In this document: positions 9,120 through 16,931 of the stretch, piece after piece
How the letters are laid out: the number at the start of each line of letters is the position of its first letter
Position numbering within the stretch: the stretch's first letter is position 1
Source: CAVPMN01 sp963706425
GTDB taxonomy: Bacteria > Actinomycetota > Acidimicrobiia > Acidimicrobiales > Acidimicrobilacustridaceae
Reading direction: 5' to 3'
NCBI GenBank assembly: GCA_963706425.1
Contig: CAVPMN010000003.1
Span: 1-64,000 of the forward strand
DNA length: 64,000 bases
Made by a program: the position numbers and the translations under genes
The notes under the pieces: generated by a model
Told to the model about the DNA's origin: nothing
What the model saw: the letters and a program-made list of their open reading frames with translations, nothing else
Database searches by the model: none

Positions 9120-10212
9120 CTAGGGCGCCACGCTCGACACCCCAGCATCGTTTGAATAGAAGCGTCGCTTCGCCCACAGCGACACGTAGACGAGCGCGAC
9201 GAGAGCGGGGACCTCGATGAGCGGACCGATGGTGCCGGCGAGTGCTTGGCCTGATGTCACGCCGAACACCGCGATCGACACGGCGATCGCCAGCTCGAAG
9301 TTGTTGCCGGCCGCGGTGAACGCCACGGAGGCATTGCGTTCGTAGGGTAAACCGCAGTCGGTAGCCGAGCGAGGAACGAGCCGCCCCACATCAGTGCGAA
9401 GTACACGAGAAGCGGCACGGCGACGCGGGCCACGTCGAGGGGGTTGTCCGTGATCTGCTCGCCCTGGAGGGCGAAGAGCACCACGATCGTGAACAGCAGT
9501 CCGTAGAGGGCGATCGGGCCGATGCGGGGGAGGAAGGTGCCCTCGTACCAGTCGGTGCCCTTGCGGGCCTCGCCGATGGTGCGGGTGAGGAACCCGGCGA
9601 GCAGCGGGATGCCGAGGAAGATCAGCACGGACTTGGCGATCGGCCACAGGCCGATGTCGAGATCGGCGGTGTCGAGCCCCAACCAGCCGGCAGCACGGTG
9701 AGGTAGAACCACCCGAGCACCGAGTACATGACGATCTGGAACAGCGAGTTGACCGCGACGAGCACGGCGGCCAGCTCGCGACTGCCGCAGGCGAGGTCGT
9801 TCCAGATGAGCACCATCGCGATGCAGCGGGCGAGGCCGACGATGATGAGCCCGGTGCGCAACTCGGGGAGATCGGCGAGGAACACCCAGGCGAGGGTGAA
9901 CATCAGCAACGGGCCGATCACCCAGTTGAGGACGAGTGACAGGCCGAGCGTTCGACGATCGGCCAGCTCGTCGCCCAGGTGGGTGTAGCGGACCTTGGCC
10001 AGCACTGGATACATCATGGCCAGCAGGCCGATGGCGATCGGCAGCGAGACGGTGTCGACCTTGATCCGCTCGAGCGTGGTGTTGAGATCGGGGATCAATC
10101 GGCCGAGCGCCAGACCGGTGACCATGGCCAAGCCGATCCACGCTGGAAGGAATCGGTCGAGCGTGGAGAGCTTGGCGGTGACCGAACCGGGGTCGCGGTC
10201 GATGGTGGTCAT
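9120..10212 (-). CDS. acr3: ACR3-family arsenite efflux permease, frameshifted
   Basis: The protein pumps arsenite out through the cytoplasmic membrane. Ten hydrophobic helices can be followed across three frames: LPAWIGLAMVTGLALGRLIP and VLNWVIGPLLMFTLAWVFL (10212-9680), PIAKSVLIFLGIPLLAGFL and PIALYGLLFTIVVLFALQG (to about 9360), then NASVAFTAAGNNFELAIAV and VPALVALVYVSLWAKRRF (to 9120). GLARCIAMVLIWNDLA carries the conserved helix-4 cysteine essential in ACR3, and AAGNNFELA matches the helix-9 signature. Length, about 360 residues, is normal. It lies 64 bases after the arsI/cadI-like gene in the same orientation, and both are divergent from arsR. Indels near 9685 and 9360. Confidence 0.93.
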
Positions 10213-10276
10213 CGACCTGCGACCCCAGGCTCGGTCACCGCGCGTTCAGCCGGCTCTGCCTCACGGGCGAGCACCT

Positions 10277-10760
10277 TCAGCAACAGCCGGAGTCGGCGGG
10301 CGCATCCGCCCGACCGATCGTGACGGGCTCGGTGGTCGCGTCGGGTGCGCAGCACGTGGCGGTCTCGCCGTCGCCGAGGATCTCGGTTGGTGAGCTGATC
10401 GGAGTCGCCGGTCTTGACGTACCACTCCCACTTGGCGCCATCGGGGTCGGTCACCCAGGTCTCGACCTTGGTGGCGTAGCAGCAGATCGTGTCGTCGATG
10501 CCGGTGGTCTCGAGTCCGGTGCCGGATAGGCGGGCCTCGGCGGCCTCGACCTCGGCGGCGTTCTCGGTCTCGACGCCGAGGTGGTTCAGCGTGGCGCCTT
10601 CGGGCCCCTCGAACAGCACGAGCTTGAGGGGCGGATCGGCGATGGCGAAGTTGGCGTAGCCGGGCTTGCGCTTGGTGGGCTGGGTGTCGAACAGCTTGGC
10701 GTAGAAGTCGACGGCCTTGTCGATGTCGGTGACGTTGAGGGCGAGCTGGACACGTGACAC
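10277..10760 (-). CDS. ArsI/CadI-family VOC protein
   Basis: This vicinal-oxygen-chelate fold protein starts MSRVQLALNVTDIDKAVDFY, followed by LKLVLFEGPEGATLNHLGVE and the hallmark DDTICCYATKVETWVTDPDG. Members are either C-As lyases (ArsI) that remove the methyl group from trivalent methylarsenicals, or cadmium-inducible CadI proteins. I cannot separate them by eye. An indel near 10385 changes frame after DSDQLTN; in the restored frame the end is EILGDGETATCCAPD ... GCC and stop at 10277, matching the Cys-rich tail expected of the family. The uncorrected frame instead reads into Arg-rich nonsense and overlaps acr3. ArsR control is likely from the divergent operator region. Confidence 0.85.
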
Positions 10761-10782
10761 GGGAATCCTCCGGCTAGGGTGT

Positions 10783-10838
10783 ATCGACGGTTGTCGATGT
10801 GAGAGTCACCTTACCAATACATCGATGATTGTCAATAC
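10783..10838. promoter_or_regulatory. Probable ArsR operator, two related copies
   Basis: Between the divergent arsI/cadI-like gene and arsR lie two similar 18-base boxes in direct orientation, ATCGACGGTTGTCGATGT (10783-10800) and ATCGATGATTGTCAATAC (10821-10838). The first contains the perfect inverted repeat ATCGAC-GGTT-GTCGAT. The second extends into ATCGATG ... CATTGAT, with one mismatch. ArsR/SmtB repressors bind such imperfect AT-richer palindromes between divergent promoters. Binding by this ArsR is inference. Confidence 0.65.
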
Positions 10839-10872
10839 ATTGATCGGTGAGATCGCGGATTCGAGGTGTCAG

Positions 10873-11202
10873 GTGAAGGTTCACGTGTTCGACGGGTGTT
10901 GCGCCCCGGTCACTGCCGGTGTCCTCGGCGAGTCCGACGCAGAAGACCTGGCCGCCGCGCTCAAGGTGCTGGCCGACCCGGCCCGGTTGCGGCTGTTGTC
11001 GATGGTCGCCGCCGCCGAGTCGGGCGAGGCCTGCGCATGCGATCTGGTGGAGCCGCTCGGCAAATCGCAGCCCACGGTGTCGCATCACCTGTCGATGCTC
11101 GTCGATGCCGGACTGCTCGCCCGAGAGAAGCGCGGCAAGTGGGCGTGGTACCGCGTCGTGCCCGAACGACTCCAAGCCCTGCAGGCGGCGATCGCTCCGT
11201 AG
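10873..11202 (+). CDS. arsR: ArsR/SmtB-family arsenic-sensing repressor
   Basis: The 109-residue winged-helix repressor shows DLAAALKVLADPARLRLLSM, the recognition helix region CDLVEPLGKSQPTVSHHLSM and the wing REKRGKWAWYRVVPE. Thiol ligands are available at the N-terminus (FDGCCAPV) and in EACACDLV, the usual As(III)-binding helix position. I place the start at GTG 10873 (VKVHVFDGCC), where homologues generally begin; an upstream ATG at 10825 lies inside the predicted operator and adds unconserved residues. It is transcribed away from the arsI/cadI-like and acr3 genes it presumably controls, through the boxes at 10783-10838. Confidence 0.92.
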   Translation: MKVHVFDGCCAPVTAGVLGESDAEDLAAALKVLADPARLRLLSMVAAAESGEACACDLVEPLGKSQPTVSHHLSMLVDAGLLAREKRGKWAWYRVVPERLQALQAAIAP

Positions 11203-11223
11203 GGGCGATCGCCCGAGAGCGTC

Positions 11224-12937
11224 TCAGTCGACGTGGCTCGGTTGGCCCTTGCGCAGGCCGAGCGGCTCGCGCTGCTCGAGGGCGAAGTACTGGTGGAGCA
11301 GCTGGATGGCGATCGATCCCTCGCCGACGGCCGACGCGACCCGCTTCACGGAGCCATGCCGCACGTCACCTGCGGCGAACACGCCGGGCATGCTCGTCTC
11401 GAGGAGCAGCGGCGTGCGATCGAAGCGGTGCGCGCTGCGTTGCGAGATGTCGCCGCCGGTGAGGATGAAGCCCCGTTCGTCCTGCTCGATGTCCGGCGGC
11501 AGCCAACCGGTGTGGGGCTCGGCCCCGATGAGCACGAACACCGCCTGCGCCTCGACGGTCGATTCGGATCTCGACAAGATGTCGCGCAGCACGAGGTGAT
11601 CGAGTCGTCCGTCGCCGCCGCCGCCCACCACCTCGGTGCCGACCCGCGCCTCGATCTTTCCGTTCGCCTCGATCTGACGCACGAGATAGTCGGACATCCC
11701 GTCTCGCAGCGAGCCGGCGCGGATCACGAGCGTGACCCGGCGGGCGTACTGCGAGAGGTGCAGCGCGGCCTGGCCGGCCGAGTTGGCGCCACCGACGACG
11801 AAGACGTCGCGATCGACAAGGGCTGGCGCCTCCGACGTGGAACCGCCGTAGTAGACGCCGGCCCCGTGTAGCTCCTCGAGGTCCGGCACGCCGAGACGCC
11901 GATAGCTGACGCCCATCGCCAGCAGCACCGCGTTGGCGTGCACCCGACCGGCGGTCGGACAGGCGTGACGACGAGGTGGTCGTCCTCGCCGTCTCGATGG
12001 AGGTGACCGTCTGCATGAACGCGAAGTCGGCCCCGAACACCCATGCTTGGCCGTAGGCGTTCTGGGCGAGCTGGCGACCGCTGATGCCGCGGGGGAAGCC
12101 GAGGTAGTTGCGGATCAGCGAGCTCGACGTGGCCTGGCCGCCGATCCCACCCTTGTCGACGACGAGTGTGCTGAAACCCTCCGACGCGCCGTACACGGCC
12201 GCCGACAGTCCCGCCGGCCCTGCGCCGATGATCACCACGTCGAAGTAGGCCTCGTCCGGGTCGATCGGTCCGCCGGCAGACCGCGAGACCTCGAGGTTGG
12301 TGGGGTTCTCGAGGACCCGACCGTCGGGAACAGGATGAGGGGCAGCTCGGCTCCCGTCTCGCGCCTGGGCGACCAGCTCGCGGCCCTCGGGTGAGTCGGC
12401 GAAGCAGAAGTGATGCGACACCGCGCACTGCTGCAGCGCCTCGCGCAGCTCGTAGGCGCGCCCGGTCCACGACTCGCCGACGATGTGAACGGTGTAGGGC
12501 GCGGCGCGGTTGGCCTCGGCCCACTCGAGCAGCATCATCGAGATCGCCTGGTGGAACTGCTCGTCGGGGGCGGGGGAGGGCCGGAGCACGTAGTGATCGA
12601 TGCGACCCTCGGCGATGCCCTCGAAGATCGCCCGCCCGACCGTCGGATCGCCCCAGCCGGAGAGCGCGATGAGCGCGGCACGTTTCGCATAGGGGTGCAA
12701 CTCAGGGATCTCCGCCAGGAGCTGACCGCCCGGCTCACTGCCGAGCCACTCGCCGGCGAGGACGATCGCGACCTCGGTGCCCGCCGCCGCGAGGTCTTCG
12801 AGCCGAGAGCGCCCCTCCGGCACCGATGGCACGCAGATGACCTCGTAGTGACGGCCGTAGCGATCGGTGAGTTGGTCCTCGACGTCGGCCAAGCCGGCAG
12901 CGTCGCAGTCGATGCCGAGCAAGACCGGTCGGGCCAC
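11224..12937 (-). CDS. FAD-dependent thioredoxin reductase-like protein with extra N-terminal domain, frameshifted
   Basis: Residues 1-200 are an additional domain (PVLLGIDCDAAGLADVEDQL ... LAAAGTEVAIVLAGEWLG ... PYTVHIVGESWTGRAYELRE) resembling a receiver/thioredoxin-like pair. After residue 230 comes a nucleotide-binding FAD domain, DVVIIGAGPAGLSAAVYGAS and KGGIGGQATSSSLIRNYLGF. In the restored frame follow HANAVLLAMGVSYRRLGV, the NAD(P) motif FVVGGANSAGQAALHLS and the closing FAD motif GVFAAGDVRHGSVKRVAS. The redox CxxC of true thioredoxin reductases is absent: GVYYGGSTSEAP stands there. GTG 12937 is set by TAGTGT seven bases upstream. Two indels lie between 11945 and 11985. Function unknown; redox sensing or a respiratory-type role is possible. 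Confidence 0.85.
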
Positions 12938-12944
12938 GACGAGG

Positions 12945-12950
12945 ACACTA
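12945..12950 (-). promoter_or_regulatory. Leaderless -10 box of the flavin oxidoreductase
   Basis: Minus-strand TAGTGT, then CCTCGTC, then the GTG start at 12937: TANNNT with a seven-base spacer, so the message probably begins at the start codon. Confidence 0.5.
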
Positions 12951-12973
12951 GAACCGCAGGTTGACCAATAAAC

Positions 12974-12987
12974 ATAGGGCCTCCTAT
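12974..12987. promoter_or_regulatory. Palindromic operator between flavin oxidoreductase and TetR
   Basis: ATAGG-GCCT-CCTAT is a perfect inverted repeat, extended imperfectly by AAAC on the left and ATTTG on the right. It lies 10 bases before the TetR start and 37 bases from the divergent flavoprotein start. A TetR dimer site here would regulate both genes; this is inferred from position and symmetry. Confidence 0.5.
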
Positions 12988-12996
12988 ATTTGTTCG

Positions 12997-13590
12997 ATGG
13001 CCAGCCAGGGGGAGCGTCGAGCCGACACCCGTCGGCGCCTGCTCGACGCCGCCGCGGAGCTGTTCGCCGAGCGGGGCATCGACGGCGCGTCGATCGATGC
13101 CATCGCCGAGCGGGCCGACCGCACCTCGGGCGCGGTCTACGACCACTTCGGCAACAAGGAGGGCCTGCTGTTCGCCCTGCTCGCCGAGTGGGTCGACGAC
13201 GTGTCGATCGTCATCGGCGCCGAGCTCTCCACTGCGACGACCCTCGACGAGCGGCTCGGTGTGCTCTGGCGCAACGTCTCCGCACCGGTCGCCGGTGACG
13301 GTCGCTGGATCGCTCTCGAACACGAGCTGTGGGCCTATGCCGCCCGCAACCCGGCCGCTCGCGACCACCTCGCCCGCCGCTATCGGGCCGCCTGGCGCGG
13401 GGTGGCCGACGCGGCCACCGACTGGACCGGCCGCTCCGCCGATGTCGGCGCTGCCGTGATCGGCTTGCTGTTCGGCCTCGAGATGATGCGTCGCATCGAC
13501 CCCGTCGCCATCCCCGACGACCTGGCGATCGCCGCCCTTCGTGGCGTCGTCGCCGGCACGACCCGCAATCAGAACCCGGTCACCTGGTGA
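12997..13590 (+). CDS. TetR-family transcriptional regulator
   Basis: The 197-residue protein has the standard TetR N-terminal helix-turn-helix: TRRRLLDAAAELFAERGIDG, then SIDAIAERADRTSGAVYDHF and GNKEGLLFALLAEW. The C-terminal ligand domain is helical and Ala-rich, with WIALEHELWAYAARNPAARD. The ligand is unknown. I start at ATG 12997 (MASQGERRADTRRR) rather than 36 bases upstream, because the upstream extension overlaps the palindrome at 12974-12987. It is followed after 12 bases by the nitronate monooxygenase-like gene, with which it probably forms an operon, and is divergent from the flavin oxidoreductase. Confidence 0.93.
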   Translation: MASQGERRADTRRRLLDAAAELFAERGIDGASIDAIAERADRTSGAVYDHFGNKEGLLFALLAEWVDDVSIVIGAELSTATTLDERLGVLWRNVSAPVAGDGRWIALEHELWAYAARNPAARDHLARRYRAAWRGVADAATDWTGRSADVGAAVIGLLFGLEMMRRIDPVAIPDDLAIAALRGVVAGTTRNQNPVTW

Positions 13591-13602
13591 AAGGAAACGT
13601 CC

Positions 13603-14739
13603 ATGCGCACTCAGATCTGTGACGACCTCGGGATCGAGTTCCCGATCTTCGCGTTCACCCACTGCCGCGACGTGGTCGTGGCCGTATCGAAGGCGGGTGG
13701 GTTCGGCGTGCTCGGCGCGGTCGGCTTCTCTCCCGAGCAGCTCGAGATCGAGCTCAACTGGATCGACGAGCACATCGGCGATCGCCCCTACGGCGTCGAC
13801 ATCGTCATCCCGAACAAGTACGAGGGCATGGACGCCGACCTGTCCACCGACGAGCTCACCAAGATGCTCCAGGACATGGTGCCTCAGCAGCACCTCGACT
13901 TCGCCCGCAACCTGTTGATCGACCACGGCGTGCCCCTGCAGGAGGACGAGGAGGACAACACCCTCAAGCTGCTCGGCTGGACCGAGGCGACGGCCACCCC
14001 GCAGGTCGAGATCGCGCTGCAGCATCCGAAGATGACGCTCATCGCCAACGCCCTGGGCACCCCGCCCAAGGACATGATCGAGCACATCCACGCCGCCGGC
14101 CGCAAGGTGGCGGCGCTGTGCGGTTCGCCCTACCAGGCGCGCAAGCACGCCGATGCCGATGTCGACATCATCATCGCCCAGGGCGGCGAGGGCGGCGGTC
14201 ACTGCGGAGAGGTCGGCTCCATCGTGCTCTGGCCGCAGGTGGTCAAGGAGGTCGCACCTCGTCCCGTGCTCGCCGCCGGCGGCATCGGCAGCGGCCAGCA
14301 GATCGCCGCCGCGCTGGCGCTCGGGTGCCAGGGTGCCTGGTCGGGGTCGCAGTGGCTGATGGTCGAGGAGGCCGAGAACACCCCGGTGCAGCAGCAGGCC
14401 TACATCGACGCCTCGTCGCGTGACACCGTGCGCTCGCGCTCGTTCACCGGCAAGCCCTGCCGCATGCTGCGCAACGACTGGACCGATGCCTGGGAGGATC
14501 CGGCAACCCCCGATCCGCTCGGCATGCCCCTGCAGTACATGGTGTCGGGCGTGGCCGTCGCCGCCACGCACCGCTGGCCCGATCAGACCGTCGATGTGGC
14601 GTTCAACCCGGTCGGTCAGGTGGTCGGCCAGTTCGAGAAGGTCGAGAAGTCCGCCGCGGTGATCGAGCGCTGGGTCAACGAGTACCTCGAGGCCACCGCG
14701 CACCTCGACGAGCTCAACGAAGCCGCCGCAGCCGGCTAG
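13603..14739 (+). CDS. Nitronate monooxygenase-like flavoprotein
   Basis: The 378-residue TIM-barrel flavoprotein belongs to the nitronate monooxygenase/2-nitropropane dioxygenase family: IEFPIFAFTHCRDVVVAVSK, AGGFGVLGAVGFSPEQLEIE, the FMN-phosphate region DVDIIIAQGGEGGGHCGEVG and VLAAGGIGSGQQIAAALALG. GGHCGE places a Cys/Gly-rich loop where the family carries a catalytic His. Natural substrates may be nitronates or enoyl-type compounds, since several members are enoyl-ACP reductases; the sequence does not decide. AAGGAAA lies six bases before the ATG. It follows the TetR gene by 12 bases and is intact. Confidence 0.88.
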   Translation: MRTQICDDLGIEFPIFAFTHCRDVVVAVSKAGGFGVLGAVGFSPEQLEIELNWIDEHIGDRPYGVDIVIPNKYEGMDADLSTDELTKMLQDMVPQQHLDFARNLLIDHGVPLQEDEEDNTLKLLGWTEATATPQVEIALQHPKMTLIANALGTPPKDMIEHIHAAGRKVAALCGSPYQARKHADADVDIIIAQGGEGGGHCGEVGSIVLWPQVVKEVAPRPVLAAGGIGSGQQIAAALALGCQGAWSGSQWLMVEEAENTPVQQQAYIDASSRDTVRSRSFTGKPCRMLRNDWTDAWEDPATPDPLGMPLQYMVSGVAVAATHRWPDQTVDVAFNPVGQVVGQFEKVEKSAAVIERWVNEYLEATAHLDELNEAAAAG

Positions 14740-14796
14740 TCCTACGAGTCCATCCGCCGCGACGTGTGAGTGCGTCGCCTCGCCTGGGAGACGCAC

Positions 14797-15237
14797 ATGT
14801 CCGCATTCGATGCCGAGTACGAACCGAGCCCGTGGGAGCCGATCGCCGACGAGGTCGCGCTCTACGAGCGGTCTGGCGGCGCTGAGCCGAGCGCGCTGGT
14901 CGGCGATCAATGGATCATCCTCTGGACGATCGGGGCCAAGTCGGGCAAGGTCCGCAAGACGCCGCTCGTCCGCGTCACAGACGGCGAAGGTCGGTATGCG
15001 GTGGTCGGCTCGCAGGGAGGCGCACCTACCAATCCGCAGTGGGTGCCCAACCTGCGCGCCAACCCCGTCGCCCGCCTCCAGGACGGCCCCGAAGTGCGCG
15101 ACTTCACCGTGCGCGAGGTGACGGGCGACGAGAAGGCCACCTGGTGGAGTCGGGCCACCGCCGCGTGGCCCGACTACGACAACTACCAGGCGGCCACCGA
15201 GCGTTCGATCCCTGTGTTCGTGCTCGAGCCCAGCTGA
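14797..15237 (+). CDS. Deazaflavin (F420)-dependent nitroreductase-family protein
   Basis: The 146-residue split-beta-barrel protein resembles the Ddn/DDO group of F420-dependent reductases of actinobacteria: ILWTIGAKSGKVRKTPLVRV, then GRYAVVGSQGGAPTNPQWVP and NLRANPVARLQDGPEVRDFT, which are the cofactor and phosphate contacts of the family. Substrates vary (quinones, nitroaromatics, bilins). ATG 14797 has GGGAG eight bases upstream. It is 57 bases after the nitronate monooxygenase-like gene on the same strand, so co-transcription is possible. A long perfect hairpin follows the stop and marks the end of the unit. Confidence 0.9.
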   Translation: MSAFDAEYEPSPWEPIADEVALYERSGGAEPSALVGDQWIILWTIGAKSGKVRKTPLVRVTDGEGRYAVVGSQGGAPTNPQWVPNLRANPVARLQDGPEVRDFTVREVTGDEKATWWSRATAAWPDYDNYQAATERSIPVFVLEPS

Positions 15238-15258
15238 CCACCGGCAGGGGGATCGGCG

Positions 15259-15305
15259 AAATCGGTGCGTGAAACAACCCTATGGGTTGTTTCACGCACC
15301 GATTT
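15259..15305. terminator. Bidirectional hairpin between convergent genes
   Basis: A perfect 22-base inverted repeat (15259-15280 with 15284-15305, loop TAT) containing GGTGCGTGAAACAACC. It sits between the stop codons of two convergent genes. No U-tract beyond the pairing T residues. A second hairpin with the same 16-base core is at 36778-36828. Confidence 0.75.
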
Positions 15306-15325
15306 GGGGCCTTTCGCGGCCGCCG

Positions 15326-16288
15326 TCAGCCCGGCGGCGACGGCTCGACCTTCAAGCCACGGGCCAGCGCGGTCAACAGCTCTGCGTGGGCTCGACGCGA
15401 CACGGCGGCGAACGGCACCAGGGCCGATCCGTGGAACGTGCCGGGGAAGCTGTGCAGCTCGACGCTCACACCCGCCTCGAGGAGCGCGAGCGCGTAGTGG
15501 ATGCCCTCGTCGCGGAGAGGGTCGAACTCCATCGTGGTGACATAGGCGGGGGGCAGGCCCGCGAGGTCACGAGCGACGGATGGTGACGCGTAGGGGGAGA
15601 CCTCACCCTCATGGCGGTCGCCGAGGTACATCTGCCAGCTCTTGATGGCGTTGGTCCGATGCCACAGCGGTGTGTCGACGAACGCGGTCATGCTCGCCGT
15701 CTCGAGCCGGTGATCGAGCTCGGGTATGCCGAGGAACTGAAAGCAGAGTGGCGGCCCGCCGCGATCCCGGGCAACGAGCGCCGTGGCGGCGGCCAGTCCG
15801 CCTCCGGCGCTCTGGCCCCCCACGCCGACCCGGTCGGTGTCGATGCCGAGCTCCGCGGCGTTGGCATGCAGCCAGCACAGCGCGGCGTAGCAGTCGTCGA
15901 GGCCGGCCGGAAACGGGTGCTCCGGTGCCAGGCGATACTCGACGGCGGCCACGACCACACCCAGGTCTCGGGCCAGCTCGCTGGCGAAGGCGTGCTCCAT
16001 TTCGACCGATCCCGAGACGAACCCGCCTCCGTGTATGTCGAGCAGTGCCGGTCGTCCAGTGGTCGGTGGCGCCTGCTCGGGGGCATAGCACCGCACGAGC
16101 ACGTCGGGTGCGCCGTCGGGCCCGGGGACCCGGTGATCGGTGATCGAGATGCCGGTGGTGTCGACCTGTTCGTTGAACGGGCGGATGATGTCGAGCAACG
16201 ACGACCGGACCAAGTCGAGATCGTCGAGTGAGGACATGGGGAGCAAGTCGACGATCGGCGCCAACTCGGGATCGTACGCATAGGCCAT
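15326..16288 (-). CDS. Alpha/beta hydrolase of the HSL esterase family
   Basis: The 320-residue cytoplasmic esterase has the hormone-sensitive-lipase oxyanion motif HGGGF (86-90), the nucleophile motif GQSAGG with Ser160, the acid in EFDPLRDEG (Asp256 likely) and the catalytic His in PGTFHGS (His286). Members hydrolyse short and medium acyl esters. The start at ATG 16288 is preceded on its strand by CACGAT and six bases, a variant of the leaderless spacing used elsewhere here. It is convergent with the F420 gene, separated by the hairpin. The natural ester is unknown. The gene is intact. Confidence 0.92.
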   Translation of the reverse strand: MAYAYDPELAPIVDLLPMSSLDDLDLVRSSLLDIIRPFNEQVDTTGISITDHRVPGPDGAPDVLVRCYAPEQAPPTTGRPALLDIHGGGFVSGSVEMEHAFASELARDLGVVVAAVEYRLAPEHPFPAGLDDCYAALCWLHANAAELGIDTDRVGVGGQSAGGGLAAATALVARDRGGPPLCFQFLGIPELDHRLETASMTAFVDTPLWHRTNAIKSWQMYLGDRHEGEVSPYASPSVARDLAGLPPAYVTTMEFDPLRDEGIHYALALLEAGVSVELHSFPGTFHGSALVPFAAVSRRAHAELLTALARGLKVEPSPPG

Positions 16289-16369
16289 CGGAGGATCGTG
16301 CCACGGCCCACGACATCGTCGCTCACCCGCCTGGCGAGCGTTGTCGGATGTCTTGCTTCGAAGCGGCCC

Positions 16370-16882
16370 CTAGCGCCGCTCGTAGAGTGCGACCAAGCCG
16401 AGGATCTGGGATCGGTGGCGCATCGCGTGGGCGCCTGCGAAGAGGATCCATTGCACGGCGTCGAGTTGGCCGAACACCGGATGCGCGAACCCATGGGTGC
16501 GTAGGTCGAGCGGACTTGCCGTGACCCAGTCCATGAGCGCCTGGGCGCGCGAAGTCATCTCGGCGGCGGCGTCGACGCGGTCGCCCCAGGATCCTGTGGG
16601 CTTGCCGACGTCGGGCGGCTCGTCACCCCGGTAGAAGAGGTAGGGGATCTCGTCGTCCGTCACGCTCACCGCTTCGATCGGCTGCAACCGATGCTCGAGT
16701 CCCGCGAGGATGTTCCCGCTCGAGATGGCCACGTGCTCGGCCACTTCTGAGATCGACCAGCCCCCCGATGAGGGCGACCAGCCCCACGCATCCGCGGGTG
16801 CCGTCATGAAGGAGTCGACCAGACGCACGCTCGCCGAGCGCAACGCCTCGGCGGCGTCGGTGGGATCTGGGGTGCTGGTCAT
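16370..16882 (-). CDS. DinB-like four-helix protein
   Basis: The 170-residue protein fits the DinB/YfiT-like metal-dependent fold: SVRLVDSFMTAPADAWGWSP, then SISEVAEHVAISSGNILAGL with the first metal-type His, and a C-terminal AGAHAMRHRSQILGL supplying the H-x3-H-type pair. Such proteins act as mycothiol- or bacillithiol-dependent transferases or are uncharacterised; mycothiol is plausible in an actinobacterium but not shown. The start is taken at ATG 16882 (MTSTPDPTDAAEAL); the longer frame upstream is Arg/Ser-rich and overlaps the permease tail. It lies 49 bases after the APC permease on the same strand. Confidence 0.8.
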   Translation of the reverse strand: MTSTPDPTDAAEALRSASVRLVDSFMTAPADAWGWSPSSGGWSISEVAEHVAISSGNILAGLEHRLQPIEAVSVTDDEIPYLFYRGDEPPDVGKPTGSWGDRVDAAAEMTSRAQALMDWVTASPLDLRTHGFAHPVFGQLDAVQWILFAGAHAMRHRSQILGLVALYERR

Positions 16883-16931
16883 GGCAGCTCCCGTTCTAGC
16901 GCGCTCCTGCATTGGATGGGCTGGGCGCCCA

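Noticed and set aside
12535..14910. 791-codon minus-strand open frame
   Set aside because: It runs antisense to the TetR, nitronate monooxygenase-like and F420 genes. Long antisense frames are expected in high-GC DNA with G/C third positions, and its sequence is low-complexity.
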